DNA of 64,000 bases from Paracoccus aerius (GTDB lineage: Bacteria > Pseudomonadota > Alphaproteobacteria > Rhodobacterales > Rhodobacteraceae), in the NCBI RefSeq assembly GCF_014656455.1, contig NZ_BNCL01000004.1, forward strand, positions 1 to 64,000, in the 5' to 3' direction. Positions within the stretch are counted from its first letter, which is position 1; every line of letters starts with the position of its first letter. This document shows positions 9,004 to 16,962 of this stretch, piece after piece. The notes under the pieces were generated by a model, which saw only the letters and a program-made list of their open reading frames with translations, searched no databases and was not told the origin of the DNA. A program made the translations under genes and the position numbers.

Positions 9004-9929
9004 TGGCTGTTCTTCTTCTGGGCGAAGTGACAAGTGGCGTGCTGAACCGTGATGCCACCGCCAAGGCCGTGAACGCGGTCGCCTCGCTGGGCGACGTGAC
9101 GGTGCTTTGTGCCGGCGCAAGCGCGCGCGACGCCGCTGCCGAGGCCGCGACCATCGCTGGCGTGGCCCGCGTGCTGGTGGCCGAGGATGCCCGCTATGGC
9201 CACCGCCTTGCCGAACCGACCGCGGCGCTGCTGGCGAACTTGGCCTCCGACTATGACCACATCGCGGCACCTGCCACAACCGATGCCAAGAACGTCATGC
9301 CGCGCGTGGCCGCGCTTCTGGACGTGATGGTGATCCCCGAAGTGTCCAAGGTCGTGGATGCAGACACGTTCGAGCGCCCGGTTTATGCCGGCAACGCCAT
9401 CCAGACCGTCCGGTCGCGCGACACAAAGAAGGTCATGACCATCCGCACTGCCAGCTTCGACGCGGCGGGTTCGGGCGGCAATGCCCCCGTCAGCGATGCG
9501 ACCCTGGCCGATGACCCGGCGCTGTCCTCGTGGATCGGCGACGAGGTTGCGGCATCGGACCGTCCCGAACTGACTTCGGCGGGCCGTGTCGTCTCGGGCG
9601 GGCGTGGCGTGGGTTCCAAGGACAGCTTCGCCATTATCGAAGCCCTGGCCGACAAGCTGGGCGCCGCGGTGGGTGCATCGCGCGCGGCCGTCGACTCTGG
9701 CTATGCGCCGAACGATTGGCAGGTCGGCCAGACCGGCAAGGTCGTCGCCCCGGAACTCTACGTGGCCGTCGGCATCTCGGGCGCCATCCAGCATCTGGCG
9801 GGCATGAAGGACAGCAAGGTCATCGTCGCCATCAACAAGGACGAGGAAGCCCCCATCTTCCAGATCGCCGACTATGGCCTGGTGGGGGATCTGTTCACGA
9901 CCGTGCCGGAACTGACCGAGAAGCTGTAA
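9003..9929 (+). CDS. etfA: Electron transfer flavoprotein alpha subunit
   Basis: This 308-residue FAD-binding subunit ends with the canonical ETF-alpha domain: [14 protein letters not shown], then [23 protein letters not shown], then the [22 protein letters not shown] stretch in which Ser, Gln and Asn contact FAD. It overlaps etfB by one base. A hairpin-rich region and a T-tailed terminator follow. The 3-hydroxybutyryl-CoA dehydrogenase gene comes next, consistent with fatty-acid and acyl-CoA oxidation. Confidence 0.96.
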   Translation: MAVLLLGEVTSGVLNRDATAKAVNAVASLGDVTVLCAGASARDAAAEAATIAGVARVLVAEDARYGHRLAEPTAALLANLASDYDHIAAPATTDAKNVMPRVAALLDVMVIPEVSKVVDADTFERPVYAGNAIQTVRSRDTKKVMTIRTASFDAAGSGGNAPVSDATLADDPALSSWIGDEVAASDRPELTSAGRVVSGGRGVGSKDSFAIIEALADKLGAAVGASRAAVDSGYAPNDWQVGQTGKVVAPELYVAVGISGAIQHLAGMKDSKVIVAINKDEEAPIFQIADYGLVGDLFTTVPELTEKL

Positions 9930-9931
9930 GG

Positions 9932-9990
9932 CTTCTTCGTTGACGAAAGCCCCCGCAGGGGGTCCGGGGGACGCCAGATCCCCCGGCGTC
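9932..9990 (+). repeat. Composite intergenic hairpin element downstream of etfA
   Basis: CTTCTTCGTTGACGAAAG is followed by GCAGGGGGTCC and a perfect stem CCGGGGGA/TCCCCCGG (9964-9971 with 9979-9986). The same CAGGGGGTCCGGGGGAC module recurs at 57674-57690. The CTTCTTC head is shared with the elements at 21.8, 51.9 and 57.6 kb. Confidence 0.55.
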
Positions 9991-9991
9991 C

Positions 9992-10016
9992 AACCGCCCC
10001 CGCCCGGGGCGGTTTT
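9992..10016 (+). terminator. Intrinsic terminator of the etfBA operon
   Basis: The stem AACCGCCCC/GGGGCGGTT with a 5-base loop is followed by TTTT. It lies about 63 bases after etfA and 60 bases before the next gene. Confidence 0.75.
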
Positions 10017-10075
10017 GCGTTGCAGCACCGCCGCCCCCGCCCTATCGTCCCGCCAACACAAAATGCGAGGCGGCA

Positions 10076-10951
10076 ATGACGGTTCAATCGGTTGGGATCA
10101 TCGGGGCGGGTCAAATGGGCAACGGGATCGCCCATGTCTTTGCGCTTGCCGGATTCGATGTCCTGATGACCGATATCGGCCAGGAAGCCCTGGACAAGGC
10201 TCTTGCGCTGATCGACCGCAACCTTGAACGCCAGGTCAGCCGCGACAAGATCAGCGCCGAGGCCAAGAAGGCCGCCATCGGCCGGATCGGCACCACCCTG
10301 CGGCTGGCTGATCTGGGCCAGTGCGACCTGGTGATCGAGGCCGCGACCGAGCGCGAGACCGTCAAGCAGGCAATCTTCGAGGATCTGGTCCCGCATCTGA
10401 AGCCTTCGACGATCCTGACATCGAACACCTCCTCGATCTCGATCACCCGGCTGGCCTCGCGCACGGACCGGCCCGAAAAGTTCATGGGCTTCCACTTCAT
10501 GAACCCGGTCCCGGTCATGCAACTGGTCGAGCTGATCCGGGGCATCGCCACCGACCAGCCGACCTATGACACCCTGCACGAGGTGGTGGAAAAGCTGGGC
10601 AAGACCGCGGCGAGCGCCGAGGATTTCCCGGCCTTCATCGTCAACCGCATCCTGATGCCGATGATCAACGAGGCGGTCTACACGCTGTACGAAGGCGTGG
10701 GCAACGTGAAGTCGATCGACGAATCCATGAAGCTGGGCGCGAACCACCCGATGGGACCGCTGGAGCTTGCCGACTTCATCGGGCTGGACACCTGCCTGGC
10801 GATCATGAACGTCCTCCACGACGGATTGGCCGACACCAAGTACCGTCCCTGCCCCCTGCTGACCAAGTATGTCGAGGCAGGCTGGCTGGGCCGCAAGACC
10901 GGGCGCGGCTTTTATGACTATCGCGGAGAGACGCCGGTTCCGACACGCTGA
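10076..10951 (+). CDS. 3-hydroxybutyryl-CoA dehydrogenase
   Basis: The 291-residue enzyme oxidises 3-hydroxyacyl-CoA (typically (S)-3-hydroxybutyryl-CoA) with NAD(P). The N-terminal Rossmann motif GAGQMG is at residues 10-15, the catalytic His is in GFHFMNPVP, and Ser and Asn ligands lie in TSNTSS. The C-terminal helical domain contains NHPMGPLELADFIGLD. The length fits the short PaaH/Hbd class without a hydratase domain. It follows the etfBA terminator and is probably transcribed separately, but belongs to the same metabolic theme. Synonyms hbd, hbdA and paaH are all in use, so no symbol is asserted. Confidence 0.93.
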   Translation: MTVQSVGIIGAGQMGNGIAHVFALAGFDVLMTDIGQEALDKALALIDRNLERQVSRDKISAEAKKAAIGRIGTTLRLADLGQCDLVIEAATERETVKQAIFEDLVPHLKPSTILTSNTSSISITRLASRTDRPEKFMGFHFMNPVPVMQLVELIRGIATDQPTYDTLHEVVEKLGKTAASAEDFPAFIVNRILMPMINEAVYTLYEGVGNVKSIDESMKLGANHPMGPLELADFIGLDTCLAIMNVLHDGLADTKYRPCPLLTKYVEAGWLGRKTGRGFYDYRGETPVPTR

Positions 10952-10991
10952 CGCGCGACCCATGTCGCATTCAGGCGCGACGGCGGCCGGA

Positions 10992-11013
10992 ATCCGTTCT
11001 TGATTGAACGGAT
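10992..11013. promoter_or_regulatory. Interrupted palindrome upstream of choX, possible operator
   Basis: ATCCGTTC and GAACGGAT form a perfect 8-bp inverted repeat around TTGATT, 38 bases upstream of the choX start. The ATTGAACG inside it resembles half of a BetI box, as I recall that motif. The spacing differs from a BetI palindrome, so the regulator is unassigned. Confidence 0.45.
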
Positions 11014-11015
11014 AA

Positions 11016-11041
11016 CCAAGAACCACAGCCAAGAACCACAG
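11016..11041 (+). repeat. Tandem 13-bp direct repeat in the choX leader
   Basis: CCAAGAACCACAG occurs twice in perfect tandem (11016-11028 and 11029-11041). It ends in the AGGAGG Shine-Dalgarno of choX. It may be a recent duplication or a regulatory RNA element. Confidence 0.8.
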
Positions 11042-11051
11042 GAGGTAAACC

Positions 11052-11981
11052 ATGAAGGCCCTGACCATGACGGCCGCGCTGATGCTGGCCACCACGCTGC
11101 CCGCCTTTGCGGATGATGCAGGCACCTGCGGCACGGTGCGCTATTCCGATCCGGGTTGGACCGACATCACCGCGACGAACGGCGTCGCTGCCCTCCTGCT
11201 CGAGGCGCTTGGCTATACGCCCGATATCGCCACCCTGTCGGTGCCCGTCGGATACGAAGCGCTCAAGAACGGCCAGACCGACGTGTTCCTAGGCAACTGG
11301 ATGCCCGCGCAGCAGAAGTTCCGCGACGACCTGGATGCGGCCGGCACGATCCAGGAACTGGTGCAGAACCTGGAAGGCGCGAAATTCACGCTGGCCGTGA
11401 ACAAGGCGGGCGCGGATGCGGGCGTGGCCGATTTCGCCGATCTGGACGCGCAGAAGGACGCTTTCGGCGGCAAGATCTATGGGATCGAGCCGGGGGCGCC
11501 CGCGAACCAGTCGATCCAGGCGATGATCGAAAACGACGACTTCGGCTTGGGCGATTGGGAACTGGTCGAATCCGGAGAACAGGCGATGCTGGCCCAGGTT
11601 ACCCGCAGCGGCGATACGCCGGTCGTATTCCTGGCATGGGCGCCCCATCCCATGAACGAGGCGATCGAGATCACCTATCTGTCCGGAGGCGATGCGCAGT
11701 TCGGCCCGAATTACGGCGGCGCGACGGTTCATACGCTGGCGCGCACGGAATGGGTCGAAGCCTGCCCGAATGCGGCCAAGCTGTTCAGCCAGCTGGTCTT
11801 CGACGTGCCGATGGAAAACGTCCTGATGGGCAAGATCCTGGATGACGGCATGGACGCCAAGGAAGCCGCCCGCGAATGGCTGGCCGAAAATCCCACGGCG
11901 GCGGACAAGTGGCTGGACGGCGTGACCACGCTGGATGGCCAGCCGGGTGCGGATGCCGTCAAGGCAGCTATCGCCGGGTAA
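11052..11981 (+). CDS. choX: Choline/betaine ABC transporter substrate-binding protein, ChoX-like
   Basis: The 309-residue periplasmic protein has a Sec signal peptide (about residues 1-20, ending LPAFADD). It matches the OpuAC/ChoX family: SDPGWTD near the mature N-terminus, LGNWMPAQ, and VFLAWAPHPMNE contribute Trp residues of the type that forms the aromatic box for a quaternary ammonium group. AGGAGG precedes the ATG. Neither the permease (choW) nor the ATPase (choV) is adjacent. Instead choline sulfatase follows 4 bases later, so the operon seems devoted to choline-O-sulfate or choline supply. Confidence 0.88.
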   Translation: MKALTMTAALMLATTLPAFADDAGTCGTVRYSDPGWTDITATNGVAALLLEALGYTPDIATLSVPVGYEALKNGQTDVFLGNWMPAQQKFRDDLDAAGTIQELVQNLEGAKFTLAVNKAGADAGVADFADLDAQKDAFGGKIYGIEPGAPANQSIQAMIENDDFGLGDWELVESGEQAMLAQVTRSGDTPVVFLAWAPHPMNEAIEITYLSGGDAQFGPNYGGATVHTLARTEWVEACPNAAKLFSQLVFDVPMENVLMGKILDDGMDAKEAAREWLAENPTAADKWLDGVTTLDGQPGADAVKAAIAG

Positions 11982-11985
11982 GATC

Positions 11986-13476
11986 TTGAAGCCGAATATC
12001 CTGATCCTGATGGTGGACCAGCTGTCGGGGGTTCTTTTCCCCGACGGCCCGGCCCCTTTCCTGCACACGCCGAACCTGCGTCGTTTGGCCGAACGGTCGA
12101 CGCGCTTTGCCAACACCTATACCGGCAGCCCGCTGTGCGCGCCGGCACGGGCCAGCTTCATGTCGGGACAATTGCCGCGCCGGACTCGGGTTTATGACAA
12201 TGCGGCGGAATTCGCGTCCGATATCCCCACCTATGCCCACCACCTGCGCCGGGGGGGATACCAGACCAGCCTGTCGGGCAAGATGCATTTCGTCGGCCCC
12301 GACCAGTTGCACGGGTTCGAGGAACGGCTGACCACTGACATCTATCCCGCCGATTTCGGCTGGACCCCGGATTACCGCAAACCGGGCGAGCGGATCGACT
12401 GGTGGTATCACAACCTGGGTTCCGTCACCGGCGCAGGCGTGGCCGAGATCACCAACCAGTACGAATATGACGACGAGGTCGCCTATCACGCCTGCCGCAA
12501 GCTTTACGACCTGTCGCGGGGCAAGGACGACCGGCCCTGGTGCCTGACGGTCAGCTTTACCCATCCGCACGACCCCTTCGTGGCGCGGCGAAAATACTGG
12601 GACCTTTACGATGGCGTCCCGGAACTGGAGCCGCCCTCAGCCATCCCCTATGACGACATGGACCCGCATTCGCAGCGTCTGATGGACGCCTGCGACTGGC
12701 GCGCGCTCGAGATCACGCCCGACCATGTCCGGCGTGCCAGGCAGGGATATTTCGCCAACATCACCTATGTAGACGAGAAGATCGGCGAGATCCTGGACGT
12801 GCTGGACCGCACCCGCCAGGACGCGATCGTCCTGTTTTTGTCCGATCACGGCGAAATGCTGGGCGAACGGGGCATGTGGTTCAAGATGAACTTCTTCGAA
12901 GGCTCAAGCCGCGTGCCGCTGATGATCGCGGCCCCCGGCATGGCGCCGGGGCGGGTCGACCAGCCGGTCAGCACCATCGACGTGCTGCCGACGCTCTGCG
13001 ACCTGGCAGGGCTGCCGATGGACGAGATCGCGCCATGGACCGACGGGCGGTCGCTGGTGCAGGGCGCAGCGCGTGGTCCGGTGCCAATGGAGTACGCGGC
13101 CGAGGGCAGCCTGTCGCCCATGGTCGCGATCCGCGACGGACGGTGGAAATACATCGCCTGCAACACCGACCCCGAGCTGCTGTTCGACCTGGAAACCGAC
13201 CCGCAGGAACGGATCAACGTCGCGGGTGATCCCGGTCATTCAGGGCCTCTGGCCCATCTTCGCGCTTTGGCGATGCAGCGATGGGATCTGGACGCCTATG
13301 ATGCCGAGGTTCGGCAATCGCAGGCACGCCGCTGGATCGTCTATGAAGCGCTGCGCAACGGGGCCTATTACCCCTGGGACCACCAGCCGCTGCAGCTTGC
13401 CTCGGAACGCTACATGCGCAACCACATGGACCTGAACGTGCTGGAGGAAAGCCAGCGGTTCCCGCGCGGGCAATAA
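11986..13476 (+). CDS. betC: Choline-sulfatase
   Basis: This enzyme hydrolyses choline-O-sulfate to choline and sulfate, feeding glycine betaine synthesis. The family-length protein of 496 residues starts at a TTG (KPNILILMVDQLSG), 4 bases after choX; an ATG at 11953 inside choX would add 11 residues. The sulfatase signature CAPAR (Cys51, converted to formylglycine) is intact. Other metal and substrate regions are LSDHGEMLGERG and FTHPHDPF. The C-terminus YMRNHMDLNVLEESQRFPR is typical of BetC. The rest of the bet pathway is not in the window. Confidence 0.93.
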   Translation: MKPNILILMVDQLSGVLFPDGPAPFLHTPNLRRLAERSTRFANTYTGSPLCAPARASFMSGQLPRRTRVYDNAAEFASDIPTYAHHLRRGGYQTSLSGKMHFVGPDQLHGFEERLTTDIYPADFGWTPDYRKPGERIDWWYHNLGSVTGAGVAEITNQYEYDDEVAYHACRKLYDLSRGKDDRPWCLTVSFTHPHDPFVARRKYWDLYDGVPELEPPSAIPYDDMDPHSQRLMDACDWRALEITPDHVRRARQGYFANITYVDEKIGEILDVLDRTRQDAIVLFLSDHGEMLGERGMWFKMNFFEGSSRVPLMIAAPGMAPGRVDQPVSTIDVLPTLCDLAGLPMDEIAPWTDGRSLVQGAARGPVPMEYAAEGSLSPMVAIRDGRWKYIACNTDPELLFDLETDPQERINVAGDPGHSGPLAHLRALAMQRWDLDAYDAEVRQSQARRWIVYEALRNGAYYPWDHQPLQLASERYMRNHMDLNVLEESQRFPRGQ

Positions 13477-13479
13477 GGA

Positions 13480-13506
13480 AAGGGCCGGTCATCCCGGCCC
13501 TTCTTC
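13480..13506 (+). terminator. Bidirectional terminator between betC and the DUF2852 gene
   Basis: AAGGGCCGG pairs perfectly with CCGGCCCTT around a 5-base loop, followed by TTCTTC. The reverse strand ends in TTCC. It separates convergent genes. Confidence 0.75.
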
Positions 13507-13507
13507 G

Positions 13508-13921
13508 TCATGCGCTCTGGGAAGCCTCGGGCTTGTCGCCGCGGTTCTGCATGAACTGGTCGAACTCGGCCTTGTCCTTCGCCTCGCGCAGCTTTTGCAG
13601 GAAGTCCACGAATTCGCGGTGCTCATCCTCCAGCCGCTTCAGCGTTTCCTCGCGATAGGCGTCGAAGGCGCTGTTGCCGGTGCTGGGTGCGTAATAGCGG
13701 ACGTCCGAGGCGCGGTTCTTGCAGCTGAACATGCGTTTGCTCCAGATCATATAGCCAAGAAGGGCCAGGCCCAGCGGCCAGAAGAAGACAAAGCCCAGCA
13801 CCATCGCGATGATCCAGGCAGGGCGGCCGCGTGCATCCAGCCAGTCGCGGGCGCGGGTCAGCGGTCCCGCCACGCGAGAGGGCATCGGATAGGCGGGCAT
13901 TCGATAGGACGCGGTCTGCAT
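13508..13921 (-). CDS. DUF2852 domain-containing membrane protein
   Basis: The 137-residue protein has one strong membrane segment (IIAMVLGFVFFWPLGLALLGYMIW, about residues 37-60). A charged cytoplasmic tail follows with the DUF2852 hallmark SGNSAFDAYREETLKRLEDE-like stretch (here TGNSAFDAYREETLKRLEDE). GGAGG lies 10 bases before the ATG at 13921; upstream in-frame ATGs at 13939 and 13954 overlap that Shine-Dalgarno region. The family is widespread in alphaproteobacteria and has no known function. It is convergent with betC and transcribed alone. Confidence 0.82.
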   Translation of the reverse strand: MQTASYRMPAYPMPSRVAGPLTRARDWLDARGRPAWIIAMVLGFVFFWPLGLALLGYMIWSKRMFSCKNRASDVRYYAPSTGNSAFDAYREETLKRLEDEHREFVDFLQKLREAKDKAEFDQFMQNRGDKPEASQSA

Positions 13922-14004
13922 TCTGAGGGAACCTCCCATGTTAATGTTAATCACATTTACATAGATGGGCGGCGCGAAGTCCGCGTCAAGCGGTCCAGGG
14001 GAAA

Positions 14005-14619
14005 TTATTCGCCGATCAGGCCAAGCCCGCGCAGATAGATGATCGCGCCGCTTTCCAGCATCTCGGACGGGCCGACAGGGCTGCGCCCGCCGGGCTTGCC
14101 GCGCAGGAACAGTTCCACCACGCCATGGCTGAGCGCCCAGATATGGTTTGCGACCATCCGCGCGGGCGGACGCCGTTCGGGGGGCAGGCGCTTGGCCATG
14201 ATCTCGGCCGCGTCGATCAGCACCCGCTGCGCCCCTTCCGATGCGGCCAGCAGATCGGCGTTGCCCGCGATCGATAGGCCGGATTCGAACATCGCCATGT
14301 AATAGCCCGGCCGCTCGACCGCAAAATCCAGATAGGCTTGGCCCATGCGCATGAAGGCGGTCAGTGGGCGGGGCGTGCCGTTGTCGAAGGCGCGCTCCAG
14401 CCGCTCACCGAAATCGACGAATCCTTGCCGCGCCACTTCTTCCAGCAAGTCGTCGCGCCCCTTGAAGTGGCGATAGGGGGCGGCGGGGGATACGCCTGCC
14501 CGGCGCGCGGCCTCGGACAGGGTGAAGGCCAGGGGGCCGGTTTCCTGGATCAGCACGGCAGTCGCCTCGACCAGGGCCTGGCGCAGATTACCGTGGTGAT
14601 AAGTCTTGCGGTCGGGCAC
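14005..14619 (-). CDS. TetR/AcrR family transcriptional regulator
   Basis: The 204-residue regulator starts at GTG 14619 directly after the HPr stop. The N-terminal TetR helix-turn-helix is clear: TYHHGNLRQALVEAT, then TLSEAARRAGVSPAAPYRHFKGRDDLLEEV (residues about 6-60). The C-terminal ligand domain (RPGYYMAMFESGL...HIWALSHGVVELF) resembles the WHG-type TetR C-terminal domain. It is the last gene of the hprK-rapZ-EIIA-ptsH run. Its target and ligand are unknown; its position suggests co-expression with the regulatory PTS rather than local control. Confidence 0.85.
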   Translation of the reverse strand: MPDRKTYHHGNLRQALVEATAVLIQETGPLAFTLSEAARRAGVSPAAPYRHFKGRDDLLEEVARQGFVDFGERLERAFDNGTPRPLTAFMRMGQAYLDFAVERPGYYMAMFESGLSIAGNADLLAASEGAQRVLIDAAEIMAKRLPPERRPPARMVANHIWALSHGVVELFLRGKPGGRSPVGPSEMLESGAIIYLRGLGLIGE

Positions 14620-14898
14620 CTACATGCCTTCGCCGAAGTAATCCGACACAAGGGCTTCAAGCGCATCGGCCAGGGCGGCGGCTTCCGGGCCGGATGTGGT
14701 CACGGTGATGCGGCTGCCCCGCGGCGCGGTCAGCATCAGCAACCCCATGATCGAGTCCCCCGACACGGACATGCCGTCCTTTTCCACCTGCGCCTGTGCG
14801 TCAAAGCGCTCGACCAGATCGACGAACTTGGCGCTGGCCCGGGCATGAAGGCCCTTTTCGTTGATGATCGCCAGGTGGCGCGTGATCTGCTCCGTCAT
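14620..14898 (-). CDS. ptsH: HPr-family phosphocarrier of the regulatory PTS
   Basis: This 92-residue HPr/NPr protein carries the phosphoryl-accepting His in GLHARAS (residues 16-22). The regulatory Ser is in GDSIMGLL, the site modified by HPr kinase in other bacteria. The start overlaps the EIIA gene by 4 bases. Only an EIIA of the mannose family and HprK are nearby, with no EIIB/EIIC permease. The system is therefore likely to sense carbon or nitrogen state rather than to import sugar. EI is not in the window. Confidence 0.93.
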   Translation of the reverse strand: MTEQITRHLAIINEKGLHARASAKFVDLVERFDAQAQVEKDGMSVSGDSIMGLLMLTAPRGSRITVTTSGPEAAALADALEALVSDYFGEGM

Positions 14899-15317
14899 CC
14901 GAAGCGAGAGCCCGTATCGAAGGCCGCCTCGACCGGGACGTTATACGAGTTGATGTATTTGCGCCCGGCCTCCTTGGCGAAGGCCACGGCGTCCGGCACG
15001 GGGAGGTGCCTCGATTTCGCCAGCTTGACCAGCATCGGCAGGTTGGCGCCGTAAAGGATGGTCCGGTCGCGCATGGCGCAGGCCGGCAAGGACAGGTTCG
15101 AGGGCGAGCCACCGAACAGATCCGTCACGACCACGACGCCATCGCCGTTGTCCACCGAATTGGCGGCAGCCTGGATTTCAGCCGTCTTGGCAGCCCGGTC
15201 GTGATCGTCCTCGATCGCGACGGCTGCAATGCCGCTTTGCGGACCCACCACATGTTCAACGGCCAGCAGGTATTCCCTGGCCAAGCCGCCATGCGCCACG
15301 ATCACGATTCCAATCAA
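14895..15317 (-). CDS. PTS EIIA component, mannose family
   Basis: The 140-residue protein matches EIIA-Man: [17 protein letters not shown] with the active-site His9, then [16 protein letters not shown], which lines the phosphorylation pocket. It accepts phosphate from HPr. The gene overlaps rapZ upstream and ptsH downstream by 4 bases each, so all are translationally coupled. With no EIIB or EIIC here, a regulatory role is inferred, as for the alphaproteobacterial PTS in general. Confidence 0.92.
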   Translation of the reverse strand: MIGIVIVAHGGLAREYLLAVEHVVGPQSGIAAVAIEDDHDRAAKTAEIQAAANSVDNGDGVVVVTDLFGGSPSNLSLPACAMRDRTILYGANLPMLVKLAKSRHLPVPDAVAFAKEAGRKYINSYNVPVEAAFDTGSRFG

Positions 15318-16348
15318 CGCGTTCCACCACGTTCAACAGCGCGCAGCCGGCCCGTCTCCTGGAAGATGCTTTCGGCATCCCCCAGGGAAGACGGCGCCGG
15401 AATGCGACGTTCAAGTTCCCTGTGCCTTATTGACACCGGCCAGCCCGCCTTCGCAAGCGTGGCGGCCACCTTTTCAGCCAAAGTGACGGAACGATGTTGT
15501 CCGCCAGTGCATCCAAAACCGACCGCGAGATGGGATTTTCCTTCCTCGAGATGGGCGGGAAGCAGAAACAGGATCATCTCGGAGACGCGATCCAGGAACT
15601 CTGCAAAGCGCGGATCGTCCGCGACATAGTCCTGCACCGCCTGGTCCCGGCCCGTCAAAGGGCGCAGCGAGGCTTCCCAGTGCGGGTTCGCCAGGAAGCG
15701 GCAGTCGAACATCATGTCGATGCCCCGCGGCACGCCGCGCTTGTAACTGAAGGAATGCAGCGACACGCTGAGCCTGCCGTCGGGTCGGATGTCGAACCAC
15801 CGCGTCAGTTCTGCCTTCAGGTCGTGGGGCGACAGTTCCGACGTGTCCACCAGCACGTCGGCCCGCACCCGGATGGGCTGCAGCAGGTCGATCTCGGCCA
15901 TCACGCCCGCTGCGGGGGCAGCATCCGGCGACAAGGGGTGGCGGCGCCGGGTTTCGTTGAACCGGCGCTCCAGCACCTCGGGGGCGCAGTCGAGGAACAG
16001 AACCTCGGGGGCGTAGCGCGGATCCCGGGTCAGCTTATCGATCAGCTCGATCACGTTGCTAGCGGAAAAGTCGCGATTGCGCACGTCAAGGCCAAGCGCC
16101 AAGGGCTGCGGCCGGGCCGGGCCGTCCAGCAGGCGCGGGATCAGCGACAGGGGCAGGTTGTCGATCGCCTCGAACCCCAGATCCTCCAGCACGTTGATCG
16201 CGGTGGACCGCCCCGCGCCGGATGGCCCGGTGACCAGGACCAGCCGCTGCGCCCCTTCGGAAGGGGCGGCGTCAAGGTTGGTTGGGGTGGGATCGTCGGC
16301 CAAGGCGACCATCTTTCCTGCCTGAATGGGATGCGGATCATCCGTCAT
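15314..16348 (-). CDS. rapZ: RNase adapter RapZ / RapZ-like P-loop nucleotide-binding protein
   Basis: The 344-residue protein has a Walker A motif GPSGAGRS near residues 41-48. The RapZ/YvcJ signatures follow: [61 protein letters not shown] and the C-terminal [12 protein letters not shown]. In enterobacteria RapZ guides RNase E to the GlmZ sRNA; in alphaproteobacteria the target is not established. It overlaps hprK upstream and EIIA downstream by 4 bases each. A Met at residue 13 could be an alternative start. Family assignment is firm. Confidence 0.93.
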   Translation of the reverse strand: MTDDPHPIQAGKMVALADDPTPTNLDAAPSEGAQRLVLVTGPSGAGRSTAINVLEDLGFEAIDNLPLSLIPRLLDGPARPQPLALGLDVRNRDFSASNVIELIDKLTRDPRYAPEVLFLDCAPEVLERRFNETRRRHPLSPDAAPAAGVMAEIDLLQPIRVRADVLVDTSELSPHDLKAELTRWFDIRPDGRLSVSLHSFSYKRGVPRGIDMMFDCRFLANPHWEASLRPLTGRDQAVQDYVADDPRFAEFLDRVSEMILFLLPAHLEEGKSHLAVGFGCTGGQHRSVTLAEKVAATLAKAGWPVSIRHRELERRIPAPSSLGDAESIFQETGRLRAVERGGTR

Positions 16349-16755
16349 GCGACGCGGCCACCGATCAGAAGCTGCCGCAGCGCAGCATAAAGATGCGGGC
16401 GATAAGGTCCTGTGACAAGGGGCAAGGCCACGCCCAGAACATCATAGCTTCGCGACTGTGGCAGGCGTTCATCAGCCCCCGCCCCCAGGTCGACCACCTG
16501 AACGACCCGGGCGGGACCGGCGGGCTTGGCGCCAAGGATGCCGATGCCGCGCGCCTCGATCCGGGCCAGAAGCGGGGGCGGGCAACTGGCGATGATGCGG
16601 TCGCCGTCGCGCCGCAACTCTGTGCGGTCATCCGCGACAAGATCCGCCCCCACTGCCATCAACTGCAGCGCGAGGCTGGACTTCCCCGCCCCCGACGGAC
16701 CCAGGATCATCAACCCGGCTTTTCCGAACGCGATCGTGGTGGCGTGAAGCTGCAT
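16345..16755 (-). CDS. hprK: HPr kinase/phosphorylase, short alphaproteobacterial form
   Basis: This 136-residue protein corresponds to the catalytic C-terminal domain only, normal for alphaproteobacterial HprK and about half the Firmicutes length. The Walker A motif GPSGAGKSS is at residues 19-27, with VADDRTEL, and [11 protein letters not shown] aligns with the family's capping loop. It phosphorylates or dephosphorylates the HPr serine. It is the first gene of the PTS run, and faces pckA across 207 bases that hold a cluster of inverted repeats. The chvI/chvG two-component genes often found at this locus are absent. Confidence 0.92.
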   Translation of the reverse strand: MQLHATTIAFGKAGLMILGPSGAGKSSLALQLMAVGADLVADDRTELRRDGDRIIASCPPPLLARIEARGIGILGAKPAGPARVVQVVDLGAGADERLPQSRSYDVLGVALPLVTGPYRPHLYAALRQLLIGGRVA

Positions 16756-16786
16756 TTCGAATCACCTCCTTGATCCGATCATCCGC

Positions 16787-16875
16787 GGATTTCGCTAACA
16801 TCCGGTTGCCCTTCATGGCCCAGTCATCATGTTGGCGATAACATTACCTGTTTACGCTAACTGTTCGCGCCAACT
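16787..16875. promoter_or_regulatory. Cluster of operator-like inverted repeats between hprK and pckA
   Basis: Three 14-bp imperfect palindromes fit TGTTNNCGNNAACW: TGTTGGCGATAACA (16830-16843, with outer A/T extending the symmetry), TGTTTACGCTAACT (16849-16862) and TGTTCGCGCCAACT (16862-16875). A fourth partial site, TTTCGCTAACA, ends at 16800. A central CG with TGTT/AACA arms is typical of LacI-family operators. In relatives the LacI-type PckR/CceR regulators act on pckA, so one of them is a good candidate; this is inference. Confidence 0.6.
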
Positions 16876-16962
16876 TCTTTTTCGCCTCTTTTAGCGTGTT
16901 ATAGCCCCTTCATACTGCGTCACGATCGTGTCGCAAGCCAATGACCAAGGAGCGTCGATACC

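Noticed and set aside
12740..12760. Further GGATATTT matches at about 12.7 kb and 29.4 kb
   Set aside because: They are inside betC and the TonB receptor coding sequence and lack the flanking modules of the intergenic element.
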